DNA of 64,000 bases from Pseudomonas sp. GD03919 (lineage in GTDB: Bacteria; Pseudomonadota; Gammaproteobacteria; Pseudomonadales; Pseudomonadaceae). The notes under the pieces were generated by a model. That model saw nothing but the letters and a program-made list of their open reading frames with translations. It was not told the DNA's origin and did no database searches. Where the stretch lies: contig NZ_CP104582.1 in NCBI RefSeq assembly GCF_029814935.1, forward strand, positions 1,550,001 to 1,614,000. The letters are read 5' to 3'. Of this stretch, positions 1 to 11,845 are shown piece by piece; the first letter of the stretch is position 1, and the number at the start of each line of letters is the position of its first letter. Made by a program: the position numbers and the translations under genes.

Positions 1-1
1 C

Positions 2-841
2 CTGACGGCCAACGGCAACCTGATCCAGGTGATCTATGCCAAGGATCCGAAGGAAGTCGACTACACCCAGTACGGCATCAAGAACGCACTGCTGGTGGAC
101 AACACCGGTGTGTGGCGTGATGCCGAGGGTCTGGGTCAGCACCTGGCCTGCCCGGGCGTCGATCGTGTCGTGCTCACCGCACCTGGCAAGGGCGCGCTGA
201 AGAATATCGTGCACGGCATCAACCACAGTGAAATCACCGCCGAGGACAAGATCATCTCTGCGGCTTCCTGCACCACCAACGCCATCGTGCCGGTGCTCAA
301 GGCGGTCAATGATCAGTACGGCATCGTCAACGGTCACGTCGAGACCGTTCACTCCTACACCAACGACCAGAACCTGATCGACAACTTCCACAAGGGCAGT
401 CGTCGTGGTCGTAGTGCCGCGCTGAACATGGTCATCACCGAAACCGGCGCGGCTACCGCTGCGGCCAAGGCGCTGCCGGTGCTGAAGGGCAAGCTGACCG
501 GCAACGCCATTCGTGTGCCGACGCCGAACGTGTCCATGGCCATCCTCAATCTGAACCTGGAGAAGGCCACCACCCGCGAAGAGATCAACGAGTACCTGCG
601 CCAGATGGCCATGCACTCGGATCTGCAGAAGCAGATCGACTTCGTCAGCTCGCAGGAAGTGGTATCGACCGACTTCGTCGGCTCGCGTCACGCCGGTGTG
701 GTCGATGCCGAAGCCACCATCGCCAACGATAACCGCGTCGTGCTGTACGTCTGGTACGACAACGAGTTCGGTTACAGCTGCCAGGTGGTGCGCGTGATGG
801 AAGACATGGCTGGGGTCAACCCGCCGGCGTTCCCGCGTTAA
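2..841 (+). CDS. gap: Glyceraldehyde-3-phosphate dehydrogenase, C-terminal part (5' end outside window)
   Basis: Oxidises glyceraldehyde-3-phosphate to 1,3-bisphosphoglycerate with NAD(P)+ in the cytoplasm. The reading frame is open from the window edge, so the N-terminal nucleotide-binding part lies to the left. The active-site motif SCTTN is visible, with the catalytic Cys codon near 269, followed by the usual C-terminal features, including a WYDNEFGYS block close to the end. Gene order next to nqr matches the GAPDH that precedes nqrA in P. aeruginosa. The frame ends in TAA and a strong hairpin terminator follows within 25 bp. Family assignment is firm. Which physiological GAPDH paralogue this is (glycolytic or gluconeogenic) is inferred from synteny only. 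Confidence 0.93.
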   Translation: MTANGNLIQVIYAKDPKEVDYTQYGIKNALLVDNTGVWRDAEGLGQHLACPGVDRVVLTAPGKGALKNIVHGINHSEITAEDKIISAASCTTNAIVPVLKAVNDQYGIVNGHVETVHSYTNDQNLIDNFHKGSRRGRSAALNMVITETGAATAAAKALPVLKGKLTGNAIRVPTPNVSMAILNLNLEKATTREEINEYLRQMAMHSDLQKQIDFVSSQEVVSTDFVGSRHAGVVDAEATIANDNRVVLYVWYDNEFGYSCQVVRVMEDMAGVNPPAFPR

Positions 842-862
842 GCGTCGGGTTTGCATGCAAAG

Positions 863-886
863 CGGGAGCTTCGGCTCCCGTTTTTT
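863..886 (+). terminator. Rho-independent terminator of gap; insertion target of the group II intron
   Basis: A perfect 7-bp stem (CGGGAGC / GCTCCCG) with a TTCG tetraloop is followed by six T residues. The group II intron begins two bases after the T-run, which is the placement expected for class C introns. Confidence 0.9.
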
Positions 887-1272
887 AGTGCGCCCGGCAC
901 GGGCGCACTCCTGGAGGTGCAAGTCCTCCCGTGAGCTGGCCACAGCGAACGGAGCGAAGCGCAACTGCGGAAGGGCGACCGACCGTGGGGAGGAAGCGTG
1001 GAGCGTAAACCGTGAGCCGATGAACAAGAATCGGATACGAGGCACTGCCAAGCAGGGCGAGCGGGCTAGAAGCCGCGAAGCTCTTGTGGCCAAGGCGAGG
1101 TGGTGTAAATCCGGCGGTTGTGCGGTGAAGGAGTGTGTTCTTACCCGGGGAGATCTCGCCTCATGCCTGAAAGGGCGACGTGGAAGCACGGAGCGAGAAG
1201 TCAGCAGAAGCCATAGTAGCTGCTTGGTCAGGGCGAAGGGCTGAACGAGAAGGAGCGTCAAACGCCTTGTCG

Positions 1273-2634
1273 ATGAGCGCTGTAACGCATCAGATGCCCG
1301 CGCCAGCGGGGCGGGTCGCGGAACGGGAAGGTGAAGCCTTACCGAATGCGATCAGCGATGAAACAGGGCTCCCGCGGCGAGAACCGGAGGGCGCAGGGCG
1401 AAGCCTGCTTGAGCAGGCGTTCGCACGAGAGAATATGCAGCGGGCATGGAAGCGCGTGAAGTCCAACAAGGGATCGGCAGGTGTGGACGGGCTGGATATT
1501 GCCCAGACTGCCGAACACCTGCGATGGGTGTGGCCGGAGCTTCGCCAGCAACTGCTGAGCGGCTCCTACCAACCACAACCCGTTCGTCGGGTAGGCATCC
1601 CGAAACCGGACGGCAGTGAGCGGGAACTGGGTATCCCCACCGTCACCGACCGTCTGATTCAACAGGCACTGCTGCAAGTGCTGCAACCTCTGATTGATCC
1701 CACCTTCAGCGAGCACAGCCACGGCTTCCGCCCGGGCCGCCGGGCCCACGATGCGGTGTTGGCTGCGCAACGCTATGCCCAACAGGGCCGCCACATCGTG
1801 GTGGATGTCGACCTATCGAAGTTCTTCGACCGGGTTAACCACGACATCCTGATCGACCGCCTGAAGAGGCGCATAAACGATCCTGGAGTCATCCGGCTGG
1901 TTCGTGCGTACCTGAACGCGGGCATCATGGACGGCGGTGTGGTCATGGATCGGCATGAGGGCACGCCGCAAGGCGGGCCGCTCTCGCCGTTGCTGGCCAA
2001 CGTTCTGCTGGACGAGGTGGATAAAGAGCTGGAACGTCGGGGGCACTGCTTCGCCCGTTACGCTGATGACTGCAACGTTTACGTTCGCAGTGAGAAGGCG
2101 GGAGAACGGGTGATGCGCCTGCTACGCCGGTGTTACAACAAACTGCGCTTGGTGATCAACGAATCCAAAAGTGCAGTCGCCAGCGTGTTCGGTCGCCAGT
2201 TCCTCGGTTATGCCCTGTGGCAGACGAGGGAGGGAGAGGTCCGACGCGCGGTATCAACGAAGGCGTTACAGGCGTTCAAGCTCCGGATCAGGCAACTGAC
2301 CCGGGGGTCAGGTGGTCGCAGCATGGCACAGGTGGTGGAGAAGCTCCGCAGTTACCTGCTCGGCTGGAAAGGGTACTTCAGGCTGGCACAAACGCCACGC
2401 ATCTGGCGATCACTGGATGAGTGGATACGTCGCCGCCTGAGAATGCTCCACCTCCGGCACTGGCGACGGGGCAAGACGATCTACCGGGAGCTGATCCGCT
2501 TAGGCGCGAGTTCCTGGGTTGCGGAATCCGTGGCGGCGCTGAGCCGTCGCTGGTGGCATAACAGTCGATCTGCCATCCATAATGTGCTGACCATTGCCTA
2601 CTTCGATCGGTTGGGAGTGCCGAGACTCTCGTGA
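1273..2634 (+). CDS. ltrA: Group II intron-encoded reverse transcriptase/maturase
   Basis: Helps the intron RNA fold and splice and copies it into DNA during retrohoming. From this start the protein is 453 residues. The RT core begins around LLEQAFARENMQRAWKRV and contains the polymerase motif YADD (2059-2070). A maturase X domain follows (SYLLGWKGYFRLA...), and the protein ends shortly after with no HNH endonuclease, as in class C introns, which prime from replication forks. The ATG at 1273 was chosen because homologues begin close to it. An in-frame ATG at 1180 would add 31 residues with no family support. The ribosome-binding signal is weak (AGGAG about 18 nt upstream), so the start is uncertain. 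The gene looks intact. Confidence 0.88.
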   Translation: MSAVTHQMPAPAGRVAEREGEALPNAISDETGLPRREPEGAGRSLLEQAFARENMQRAWKRVKSNKGSAGVDGLDIAQTAEHLRWVWPELRQQLLSGSYQPQPVRRVGIPKPDGSERELGIPTVTDRLIQQALLQVLQPLIDPTFSEHSHGFRPGRRAHDAVLAAQRYAQQGRHIVVDVDLSKFFDRVNHDILIDRLKRRINDPGVIRLVRAYLNAGIMDGGVVMDRHEGTPQGGPLSPLLANVLLDEVDKELERRGHCFARYADDCNVYVRSEKAGERVMRLLRRCYNKLRLVINESKSAVASVFGRQFLGYALWQTREGEVRRAVSTKALQAFKLRIRQLTRGSGGRSMAQVVEKLRSYLLGWKGYFRLAQTPRIWRSLDEWIRRRLRMLHLRHWRRGKTIYRELIRLGASSWVAESVAALSRRWWHNSRSAIHNVLTIAYFDRLGVPRLS

Positions 2635-2649
2635 AACCTCAACTTCTCG

Positions 2650-2722
2650 AACCGCCCGGTGCGGACCCGCATGCCGGGTGGTGTGGGAGGGGCGGAACTT
2701 ATTGGTTCCCCCCTATCCCGAT
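2650..2722 (+). ncRNA. Group II intron domains V and VI
   Basis: Domain V folds as ACCGCCCGG (2651-2659) paired with CCGGGTGGT (2674-2682). It has a 2-nt bulge (2672-2673) and a TGCG/CGCA upper helix closed by a four-base loop. Domain VI pairs GGGA..GGGG..GGAAC with GGTTCC..CCCC..TCCC, with a bulged A as the likely branch point, and leads to the 3' splice end. These are the catalytic elements expected in a functional intron. Confidence 0.75.
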
Positions 2723-2822
2723 TGTCTGGAATTTGCCCTGACGAGGTTGCCGAGTTGATCTTGGGCGGCACCGAGTGTGTTGCGTTCTGTTGCCGAAAGG
2801 CCAAAAAAAGCAAGCGCTTGGG

Positions 2823-2851
2823 TGGTCAGTGCAGGGGGGGGGCTTTATAAT
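2823..2851 (+). promoter_or_regulatory. Predicted sigma-70 promoter of the nqr operon
   Basis: A perfect -10 box TATAAT (2846-2851) lies 17 bp after TGGTCA (2823-2828, four of six matches to TTGACA). It is downstream of the intron, so the insertion left this promoter intact. It implies a leader of about 130 nt before nqrA. Confidence 0.55.
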
Positions 2852-2924
2852 CAAACGGATTTTTTACCCAGGTTTGGCACCTTCCTCCACGCCCATATCG
2901 TATCGGTGTGGTCGGGTCTATTAG

Positions 2925-4322
<1,398 letters not shown>

Positions 4323-4325
4323 TCC

Positions 4326-5537
4326 GTGGGCATTCGTGCATTCCTCGACAAGATCGAGCACAACTTCGAAAAGGGCGGCAAGTACGAGAAGTGGTATGCC
4401 CTCTACGAGGCCATCGACACCTTCTTCTATCGTCCTGGCAGCGTGACCAAGACCACCGCTCACGTGCGCGACGGCATCGACCTCAAGCGCATGATGATCA
4501 CCGTGTGGCTGTGCACCTTCCCGGCCATGTTCTTCGGCATGTGGAACACCGGCTACCAGGCCAACCTGATCTTCGCTCAGAGCCCCGAGCTGCTGGCGAG
4601 CCAGGAAGGCTGGCGTTTCGCCCTGATCGGCTCGCTGGCCGGTTTCGATCCGAACAGCCTGTGGGACAACTTCATCCAGGGCGCAGCCTACTTTCTGCCC
4701 GTCTACGCGGTGACCTTCATCGTCGGCGGCTTCTGGGAAGTGCTGTTCGCTTCGATCCGCAAGCATGAAGTCAACGAAGGTTTCTTCGTCACCTCCGTGC
4801 TGTTTGCCCTGATCCTGCCGCCGAGCATTCCGCTGTGGCAGGTCGCGCTGGGTATCAGCTTCGGTGTGGTGATCGGCAAGGAAGTGTTCGGCGGTACCGG
4901 CAAGAACTTCCTCAACCCGGCGCTGACCGGCCGTGCCTTCCTGTTCTTCGCCTACCCGGCGCAGATGTCCGGTGATGCGGTATGGACTGCAGTGGACGGC
5001 TTTGCCGGTGCCACTTCGCTGAGCCTCGCCGCTTCCGGTGGCATCGAGAACGTGATCAACAACGGCATCACCTGGATGGACGCTTTCTTCGGCACCATTC
5101 ATGGTTCGATGGGTGAGACCAGCACCCTGGCCATCGCCATCGGCGGCCTGGTACTGCTGATCACCAAGATCGCCTCGTGGCGCATCGTGGCCGGTGTGAT
5201 GCTGGGTATGATCGGCCTGAGCCTGCTGTTCAACCTGATCGGCTCCACTACCAACCCCATGTTCGCCATGCCCTGGTACTGGCATCTGGTCGTCGGTGGT
5301 TTTGCCTTCGGCATGTTCTTCATGGCCACCGACCCGGTGTCGGCGTCGATGACCAATACCGGCAAGTGGATCTTCGGTGCCCTGATCGGCGTGATGGTGG
5401 TGCTGATCCGTGTGGTCAACCCGGCCTTCCCCGAGGGCATGATGCTGGCGATTCTGTTCGCCAACCTGTTTGCACCGCTGATCGACCACTTCGTCGTTCA
5501 GGCCAATATCAAGCGGAGGCTGGCACGTAATGTCTAG
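4326..5537 (+). CDS. nqrB: Na+-translocating NADH:quinone reductase subunit B
   Basis: Polytopic inner-membrane subunit that carries a covalently bound FMN and lies on the Na+/electron route. It has 403 residues with many hydrophobic helices. The FMN attachment motif is recognisable as GATS within [13 protein letters not shown], where flavin is linked through phosphate to the Thr by ApbE, encoded further down this operon. The GTG start at 4326 is supported by AGGAGG at 4314-4319. The 3' end overlaps nqrC by 8 bp, indicating translational coupling. The gene appears intact. Confidence 0.96.
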   Translation: MGIRAFLDKIEHNFEKGGKYEKWYALYEAIDTFFYRPGSVTKTTAHVRDGIDLKRMMITVWLCTFPAMFFGMWNTGYQANLIFAQSPELLASQEGWRFALIGSLAGFDPNSLWDNFIQGAAYFLPVYAVTFIVGGFWEVLFASIRKHEVNEGFFVTSVLFALILPPSIPLWQVALGISFGVVIGKEVFGGTGKNFLNPALTGRAFLFFAYPAQMSGDAVWTAVDGFAGATSLSLAASGGIENVINNGITWMDAFFGTIHGSMGETSTLAIAIGGLVLLITKIASWRIVAGVMLGMIGLSLLFNLIGSTTNPMFAMPWYWHLVVGGFAFGMFFMATDPVSASMTNTGKWIFGALIGVMVVLIRVVNPAFPEGMMLAILFANLFAPLIDHFVVQANIKRRLARNV

Positions 5538-6318
5538 TCAAAAAGAATCCACCGTTCGTACGCTGACGGTGGCCCTGTTGGTGTGTCTGGTGTGCTCGGT
5601 GTTCGTCGCCGGTGCCGCCATCGCACTGAAGCCAACCCAGGTGGAAAACCGAATGCTGGACAAGCAGCGCAGCATCCTGGCCATTGCCGGCCTGGGTGAG
5701 GCGGGTATGTCCGGTGCCAAGGTCAAGGAGCTGTTCGACAGCACCATCACTGCCAAACTGGTAGATCTGCAGAGTGGCAAGTTCTCCGATGCGTTCGATC
5801 CGATCACCTTCGACCCGCTGAAGGCGTCGAAGGATCCGCAGATTTCTCAGGTGCTCAAGGGCAGCGAGGATATCGCCGGGATCAAGCGTCAGGAGCGTTA
5901 CACCACCGTTTATATGGTGGAGAAGGATGGCGAAGTCGAAATCCTGATCCTGCCGGTGCGTGGCTACGGCCTGTGGTCGACCCTGCACGGCTTTATCGCG
6001 GTCAAGGGTGATCTCAATACCGTAGTGGGTATGGGCTTCTACCAGCATGGCGAAACGCCGGGCCTGGGGGGCGAGGTAGACAATCCGAAGTGGACCGGCC
6101 AGTGGCCAGGCAAGACCCTGTTCGATGAAAACGGCGAGTTGGCTGTAGAAGTTGTCAAGGGTGGTGTCGACCCGCAAAGTCCGAAAGCCGTGCACCAGGT
6201 CGACGGCCTTGCCGGCGCTACCTTGACTGGCAACGGCGTGGATAACCTGCTGAAGTTCTGGCTGGGCCAGAACGGCTTCGGTCCGTTTATCGCTAACCTG
6301 CGTGCAGGGGAGGCCTGA
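5530..6318 (+). CDS. nqrC: Na+-translocating NADH:quinone reductase subunit C
   Basis: A membrane-anchored subunit whose large domain faces the periplasm and carries the second covalent FMN. Its 262 residues contain one N-terminal transmembrane helix (about residues 12-33) and, near the C-terminus, the flavinylation motif GATLT in [14 protein letters not shown]. That Thr is the expected ApbE substrate. The ATG at 5530 lies inside the end of nqrB. nqrD follows after 2 bp. Confidence 0.95.
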   Translation: MSSQKESTVRTLTVALLVCLVCSVFVAGAAIALKPTQVENRMLDKQRSILAIAGLGEAGMSGAKVKELFDSTITAKLVDLQSGKFSDAFDPITFDPLKASKDPQISQVLKGSEDIAGIKRQERYTTVYMVEKDGEVEILILPVRGYGLWSTLHGFIAVKGDLNTVVGMGFYQHGETPGLGGEVDNPKWTGQWPGKTLFDENGELAVEVVKGGVDPQSPKAVHQVDGLAGATLTGNGVDNLLKFWLGQNGFGPFIANLRAGEA

Positions 6319-6320
6319 TC

Positions 6321-6988
6321 ATGTCGCAGCCAACCATTAAAGAAGTCCTGCTCAACCCGATCTTCAACAACAACCCCATCGGCCTGCAGATCCTTGGCAT
6401 CTGCTCGGCGCTGGCGGTCACCTCGAACTTGCAGACTGCGCTGGTAATGTCCGCCGCGCTGACACTGGTGTGTGGTTTCTCCAACCTGTTCATCTCGATG
6501 ATCCGCAGCCAGATCCCCAGCTCGATCCGCATGATCGTGCAGATGGTGATCATCGCCTCGCTGGTTATCGTGGTGGATCAGTTGCTCAAGGCCTACGCCT
6601 TCAGCCTGTCCAAGCAGCTGTCGGTGTTCGTCGGTCTGATCATCACCAATTGCATCGTGATGGGCCGTGCCGAAGCCTTCGCCATGCAGAACCCGCCTGT
6701 ACTGTCTTTCTTCGACGGTATCGGTAACGGTCTGGGCTACAGCGCCTTCCTGATCGCTCTGGGCATCATTCGTGAGCTGTTCGGTGCGGGTAAGCTGATG
6801 GGCTACGAAGTGCTGCCGGTGATCAATGACGGTGGTTGGTATCAGCCCAACGGAATGTTGTTGCTGCCGCCTTCGGCGTTCTTCCTGATCGGCCTGTTCA
6901 TTTGGGCAGTGCGTAGCTGGAAGAAGGATCAGGTCGAGGCCAATGCCTACAAGATGGCGCCTCAGGTATCCAGCAAGGAGGCCTATTA

Positions 6989-6989
<1 letters not shown>
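6321..6989 (+). CDS. nqrD: Na+-translocating NADH:quinone reductase subunit D
   Basis: Integral membrane subunit of 222 residues with about six transmembrane helices. It pairs with NqrE to form an inverted-repeat core that holds an intramembrane iron-sulfur/iron centre. The two ligand cysteines expected from the family are present at C28 (LQILGICSA) and C111 (IITNCIVMG). Its TAA stop overlaps the nqrE start (TAATG). Confidence 0.95.
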
Positions 6990-7597
<608 letters not shown>

Positions 7598-7612
7598 GGA
7601 AAGGATGAACAG

Positions 7613-8836
7613 ATGAATTACGAAATCTTCCTCGCCATCGGCATGTTCACCGCCATCGTTCTCGCGCTGGTGCTGATCATTCTCGCTGCGCGCGCCAAGC
7701 TGGTCTCCAGCGGCGACGTGAGCATCGAAATCAACGGCGAAAAAACCATCGTGGTGCCGGCTGGCGGCAAGCTGCTGCAAACCCTGGCCGACAACGGCAT
7801 CTTCCTGTCCTCCGCGTGCGGCGGCGGCGGTACCTGCGCCCAGTGCAAGTGCATCATCGAGTCCGGCGGTGGCGAGATGCTCTCCACCGAAGAGTCGCAC
7901 TTCACCAAGCGTGAGGCCCGCGAAGGCTGGCGCCTGTCCTGCCAGGCCGCGGTCAAGCAGGACATGAAAATCAAAGTGCCGGAAGAAGTCTTCGGCGTGA
8001 AGAAGTGGGAATGCACGGTGGAGTCCAACCCCAACGTCGCCACCTTCATCAAGGAGCTGACGCTGAAGCTGCCGGAAGGTGAAAACGTCGACTTCCGCGC
8101 CGGTGGCTACGTGCAGCTGGAATGTCCGCCGCATACCGTGTACTACAAGGACTTCGATATCCAGGAGGAGTATCGCGGCGACTGGGACAAGTTCAACCTG
8201 TGGAAGTACGTGTCCAAGGTCGATGAGACCGTGATCCGTGCCTATTCCATGGCCAACTATCCGGAAGAGCGCGGTCTGGTGAAGTTCAACATCCGTATCG
8301 CCTCGCCGCCCCCCGGCAAGGACGATCTGCCGCCGGGCAAGATGTCGTCCTACGTGTTCAGCCTCAAGCCGGGCGACAAGATCACCGTGTACGGGCCCTT
8401 CGGTGAGTTCTTCGCCAAGGACACCGACGCCGAGATGGTCTTCATCGGTGGTGGTGCCGGCATGGCGCCGATGCGTTCGCACATCTTCGACCAGCTCAAG
8501 CGCCTGAAATCCAAGCGCAAGATCAGCTTCTGGTACGGTGCGCGTTCCTTGCGCGAGTCGTTCTACAACGAAGAGTACGATCAGCTGGCAGCGGAGAACC
8601 CGAACTTCGAATGGCACCTGGCGTTGTCCGACCCACAGCCGGAAGACAACTGGACCGGCCTTACTGGCTTCATCCACAACGTGTTGTACGAGAACTACCT
8701 GAAGGACCACCCGGCTCCGGAAGATTGCGAGTTCTACATGTGCGGCCCACCCATGATGAACGCCGCGGTGATCAAGATGCTCACCGACCTGGGCGTCGAG
8801 CCGGAGAACATCCTCCTCGACGACTTCGGCGGCTAA
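7613..8836 (+). CDS. nqrF: Na+-translocating NADH:quinone reductase subunit F
   Basis: Electron-input subunit: takes hydride from NADH onto FAD and passes electrons to a 2Fe-2S cluster. Its 407 residues run in order: an N-terminal transmembrane anchor (about 4-27), a ferredoxin domain with cluster ligands at C69, C75 and C78 ([11 protein letters not shown]) and a fourth Cys near 111 (LSCQA), an FAD domain with [11 protein letters not shown], and an NADH domain with [11 protein letters not shown]. All redox residues are present. It is the last structural subunit and is followed by maturation genes 3 bp away. Confidence 0.96.
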   Translation: MNYEIFLAIGMFTAIVLALVLIILAARAKLVSSGDVSIEINGEKTIVVPAGGKLLQTLADNGIFLSSACGGGGTCAQCKCIIESGGGEMLSTEESHFTKREAREGWRLSCQAAVKQDMKIKVPEEVFGVKKWECTVESNPNVATFIKELTLKLPEGENVDFRAGGYVQLECPPHTVYYKDFDIQEEYRGDWDKFNLWKYVSKVDETVIRAYSMANYPEERGLVKFNIRIASPPPGKDDLPPGKMSSYVFSLKPGDKITVYGPFGEFFAKDTDAEMVFIGGGAGMAPMRSHIFDQLKRLKSKRKISFWYGARSLRESFYNEEYDQLAAENPNFEWHLALSDPQPEDNWTGLTGFIHNVLYENYLKDHPAPEDCEFYMCGPPMMNAAVIKMLTDLGVEPENILLDDFGG

Positions 8837-8839
8837 CGC

Positions 8840-9865
8840 ATGAGGTCTGCTGTACTCCAGCCCGTTATCGCTGTCGCCCTGGCGGCAGCCCTAACGGGCT
8901 GCTTGCATTCTGAACGGATCGAAGAGTTCGGTGGCCCAACCATGGGCAGCACCTATTCGGTCAAATATGTCCGCAGTGAAGGTGTTGCGCCGCAAGCCGA
9001 ACTCAAGGCGGCGACCGAGGCGATCCTCGCCGAGATCGATCTGCAGATGTCCACCTATCGCGATGATTCGCTGATCGAGCAATTCAACCGTGCGCCAGCT
9101 GGTACCTGCCAGGCCATGCCCAAGGGCGTGCTGGATCTGGTGCGTGCCGGCGATCGTCTGCACCAGGAGAGTCAGGGTTATTTCGACCTGACGCTGGAAC
9201 CCTTGCTCGACCTCTGGGGCTTCGGCCCCAAAGGGAAGGGCGAGGCAGTACCGGATGCCGAGCGTCTGGCCGAAGTGCGTCAGCGCGTTGGTCAGCAGCA
9301 CCTGAAGATCGACGGCGAGCAGCTGTGCAAGGATGCTGATGTTCAGGTCGATTTCAACAGCATCGCGGCCGGTTACGCCGTCGATCTAATCGTCGAGCGT
9401 CTGGGCGAACTGGGCGTCACCAGTTATCTGGTCGAGGCCACCGGTGAGCTCAAGGCGGCCGGTTTCAAGCCCGACGGCAGCCACTGGCGCATCGGCCTGG
9501 AAGCCCCGCGCGACGACCAGCGGGTGGCCCAACGCATTTTGCAGCTCGATGGTTACGGTATCTCCACTTCAGGTGACTACCGCAACTACTTCGAAGAGAA
9601 CGGCCAGCGCTACTCGCATACGCTCGATCCGCTGAGCGGCAAGCCGGTCAACCACAAGCTGGCGGCGGTGACGGTGGCCGATCCATCGACCTTGCGCGCC
9701 GATGGCTTGTCTACCCTATTGATGGTGCTCGGTCCGGATGCCGGCATGGCCTTCGCCGAGCGCAACGGTATCGCGGCGTTTTTCGTGACGCGTGAGGGCG
9801 AGGGCTTCGTCACACAGGGCACGACCGCATTTGAGCAGCTATTCGCTGCAGGAGATGAGCAATGA
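8840..9865 (+). CDS. apbE: FAD:protein FMN transferase (ApbE), lipoprotein
   Basis: Transfers FMN from FAD onto Thr residues of target proteins. In this operon the clear targets are NqrB and NqrC. Its 341 residues start with a lipoprotein signal ending in LTGC, so the mature enzyme is likely tethered in the periplasm, where the NqrC and NqrB sites are flavinylated. The family's N-terminal PTMGSTYSVKY motif and the SIAAGYAVDLIVE and STSGDYRNYFEENGQRYSHT blocks are visible. It overlaps nqrM by 4 bp (ATGA). Confidence 0.94.
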   Translation: MRSAVLQPVIAVALAAALTGCLHSERIEEFGGPTMGSTYSVKYVRSEGVAPQAELKAATEAILAEIDLQMSTYRDDSLIEQFNRAPAGTCQAMPKGVLDLVRAGDRLHQESQGYFDLTLEPLLDLWGFGPKGKGEAVPDAERLAEVRQRVGQQHLKIDGEQLCKDADVQVDFNSIAAGYAVDLIVERLGELGVTSYLVEATGELKAAGFKPDGSHWRIGLEAPRDDQRVAQRILQLDGYGISTSGDYRNYFEENGQRYSHTLDPLSGKPVNHKLAAVTVADPSTLRADGLSTLLMVLGPDAGMAFAERNGIAAFFVTREGEGFVTQGTTAFEQLFAAGDEQ

Positions 9866-10092
9866 CGTTTCTGGTGGTATTTCTGACCATGATCCTGGTC
9901 GTCGGCATGATGGCCGTTGGCGTGATCATGGGGCGCAAACCCATCGCCGGTTCCTGCGGTGGCATCGCCAACCTGGGTATCGAGAAGGAGTGCTCGATCT
10001 GTGGCGGTAGCCGTGAGAAGTGCGAAGAGGTCAATCGCGACAAGAGCGAAGCGCCCAACACCGACCTGGCTTACGACGCGAGCAAGCGCTAA
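9862..10092 (+). CDS. nqrM: Na+-NQR maturation protein NqrM (DUF539)
   Basis: A 76-residue protein with one N-terminal transmembrane helix (about 3-24) and a cysteine-rich tail containing GSCGG, then CSICGG and a further Cys. Four cysteines are the hallmark of NqrM, which is needed to deliver iron to the NqrD/NqrE centre. It sits last in the operon directly after apbE, the usual place. The call rests on cysteine pattern, size and position. Confidence 0.88.
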   Translation: MTFLVVFLTMILVVGMMAVGVIMGRKPIAGSCGGIANLGIEKECSICGGSREKCEEVNRDKSEAPNTDLAYDASKR

Positions 10093-10188
10093 GCCGGCTG
10101 GTAGCTTTGATAGCCGGCAGATGTAATCCACTGCCGGCCCTGCCGAGGGTGCGCCACAAGCGCTCCGGCCTGATCTGAAGGAGTAAAC

Positions 10189-11583
10189 ATGGCGGTCTAC
10201 AACTACGATGTGGTGGTGCTTGGCTCCGGCCCGGCGGGCGAGGGCGCGGCGATGAACGCGGCCAAGGCCGGGCGCAAGGTGGCCGTGGTGGACAACCGTC
10301 CGCTGGTCGGCGGCAACTGCACCCACCTGGGCACCATTCCGTCCAAGGCGCTGCGCCACTCGGTGCGGCAGATCATGCAGTTCAACACCAATCCGATGTT
10401 CCGCCAGATCGGCGAGCCACGCTGGTTTTCCTTCCCCGATGTGTTGAAAAGCGCGGAGAAGGTGATCGCCAAGCAGGTCACTTCGCGTACCGGCTACTAC
10501 GCGCGTAACCGCATCGACACCTATTTCGGCACCGCCAGCTTCGCTGACGAGCAGACGGTCGAAGTGGTCTGCCTCAATGGCGTGGTGGAAAAGCTGGTGG
10601 CCAAGCAGATCGTCATCGCCACCGGTTCGCGTCCGTACCGCCCGGCCGATGTCGATTTCCGCCACCCGCGTATCTACGATAGCGACACCATTCTCAGCCT
10701 GGGTCACACACCGCGTCGTCTGATCATCTACGGAGCGGGGGTGATCGGTTGCGAGTACGCCTCGATCTTCAGTGGCCTGGGTGTGCTGGTCGACTTGATC
10801 GACAACCGCGATCAGTTGCTCAGCTTCCTCGACTCGGAAATTTCCGATGCGCTTTCCTACCACCTGCGCAACAACAACGTGCTGATTCGTCACAACGAAG
10901 AATACGAGCGCATCGAGGGCGTGGAAAACGGCGTGGTGCTGCACCTGAAATCGGGCAAGAAGATCAAGGCCGACGCCCTGCTGTGGTGTAACGGCCGCAC
11001 GGGCAATACCGATCAGTTGGGGCTGGAGAACATTGGTATCGCGGTCAATAGCCGCGGGCAGATCCAGGTCGACGAGTACTATCGCACCGAGGTAAGCAAT
11101 ATCTACGCCGCCGGTGACGTGATCGGTTGGCCGAGCCTGGCCAGCGCCGCGGCTGACCAGGGCCGTTCCGCGGCCGGCAGCATCGTCGAAAACGGCAGCT
11201 GGCGTTTCGTCGATGACGTGCCGACCGGCATCTACACCATTCCGGAGATCAGCTCGATCGGCAAGACCGAGCGTGAACTGACCCAGGCCAAGGTGCCCTA
11301 TGAAGTGGGCAAGGCCTTCTTCAAGGGCATGGCCCGTGCGCAGATCTCGGTCGAGCCGGTTGGGATGCTGAAGATTCTCTTCCATCGTGAAACCCTGGAA
11401 GTGCTGGGCGTGCACTGCTTCGGCTATCAGGCTTCGGAGATCGTCCACATCGGTCAGGCGATCATGAACCAGAAGGGCGAAGCCAACAGCATCAAATACT
11501 TCATCAACACCACCTTCAACTACCCGACCATGGCCGAGGCCTATCGGGTTGCCGCGTTCGACGGCCTCAACCGGCTTTTTTGA
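10189..11583 (+). CDS. sthA: Soluble pyridine nucleotide transhydrogenase
   Basis: A cytoplasmic FAD enzyme that balances NADPH and NADH pools. Its 464 residues have an FAD-binding [10 protein letters not shown] motif at the N-terminus, an NAD(P) motif [13 protein letters not shown] in the middle, and [16 protein letters not shown] before the dimerisation domain. The active-site region reads [15 protein letters not shown]: the second Cys of the disulfide seen in lipoamide dehydrogenases is replaced, which separates SthA from its relatives. AAGGAG precedes the ATG. It stands alone after nqrM and ends at a hairpin terminator about 110 bp downstream. Confidence 0.95.
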   Translation: MAVYNYDVVVLGSGPAGEGAAMNAAKAGRKVAVVDNRPLVGGNCTHLGTIPSKALRHSVRQIMQFNTNPMFRQIGEPRWFSFPDVLKSAEKVIAKQVTSRTGYYARNRIDTYFGTASFADEQTVEVVCLNGVVEKLVAKQIVIATGSRPYRPADVDFRHPRIYDSDTILSLGHTPRRLIIYGAGVIGCEYASIFSGLGVLVDLIDNRDQLLSFLDSEISDALSYHLRNNNVLIRHNEEYERIEGVENGVVLHLKSGKKIKADALLWCNGRTGNTDQLGLENIGIAVNSRGQIQVDEYYRTEVSNIYAAGDVIGWPSLASAAADQGRSAAGSIVENGSWRFVDDVPTGIYTIPEISSIGKTERELTQAKVPYEVGKAFFKGMARAQISVEPVGMLKILFHRETLEVLGVHCFGYQASEIVHIGQAIMNQKGEANSIKYFINTTFNYPTMAEAYRVAAFDGLNRLF

Positions 11584-11692
11584 GCGGCTCCGGCCGGCGG
11601 CCTGAGCCGGTCGGGGAGACAGGCTGGGTAGTGGCTTCCGAGTGGCGCTGGCCGAATCGGGAGAGCTTCTAGCGTCTCAGGCGGCAGCAAAG

Positions 11693-11721
11693 GACAAAAC
11701 CGGCCTAGTGCCGGTTTTGTC
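11693..11721 (+). terminator. Bidirectional hairpin terminator between sthA and glpQ
   Basis: GACAAAACCGGC pairs with GCCGGTTTTGTC around a short CTAGT loop. The A-rich and T-rich flanks let it serve either strand. It separates the convergent sthA and glpQ genes. Confidence 0.7.
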
Positions 11722-11740
11722 GTTGTTGGGCGCTGTATTC

Positions 11741-11800
11741 GTAGCTCGGATGCAATCCGGGGACATCCTCGCTCCAGCTCCCGGATTGCATCCGGGCTAC
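11741..11800. repeat. REP palindrome (GTAGCCCGGATGCAATCC family)
   Basis: The two arms run 11741-11762 and 11778-11800, with one mismatch between them. The same sequence recurs near 24453, at 41791-41850 and, in a GATGAAATCC variant, around the IS element at 60-62 kb. It is a dispersed Pseudomonas repetitive extragenic palindrome. Confidence 0.8.
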
Positions 11801-11845
11801 GCGGCGGGATCGCGGATAAATCCGCTCCTACGGAAGGTGAGTGCC

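Larger units (their letters stand above)
888..2722 (+). mobile_element. Class C bacterial group II intron with its encoded reverse transcriptase
   Basis: The 5' end reads GTGCGC at 888, directly after the gap terminator. About 385 nt of structured non-coding RNA (domains I-IV) precede the reverse-transcriptase gene. Domains V and VI follow it, and the 3' end is placed at the GAT ending at 2722. Length is about 1.83 kb, normal for this class. Class C assignment rests on three things: insertion just behind an intrinsic terminator hairpin, a short domain V, and an intron-encoded protein with no endonuclease domain. The element lies between gap and nqrA in the sense orientation and does not disrupt a coding gene. 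The 3' boundary is estimated to within a few bases. Confidence 0.88.

Noticed and set aside
1180..1272. N-terminal extension of the intron reverse transcriptase
   Set aside because: Sequence before 1273 belongs to structured intron RNA and is not similar to known RT N-termini.
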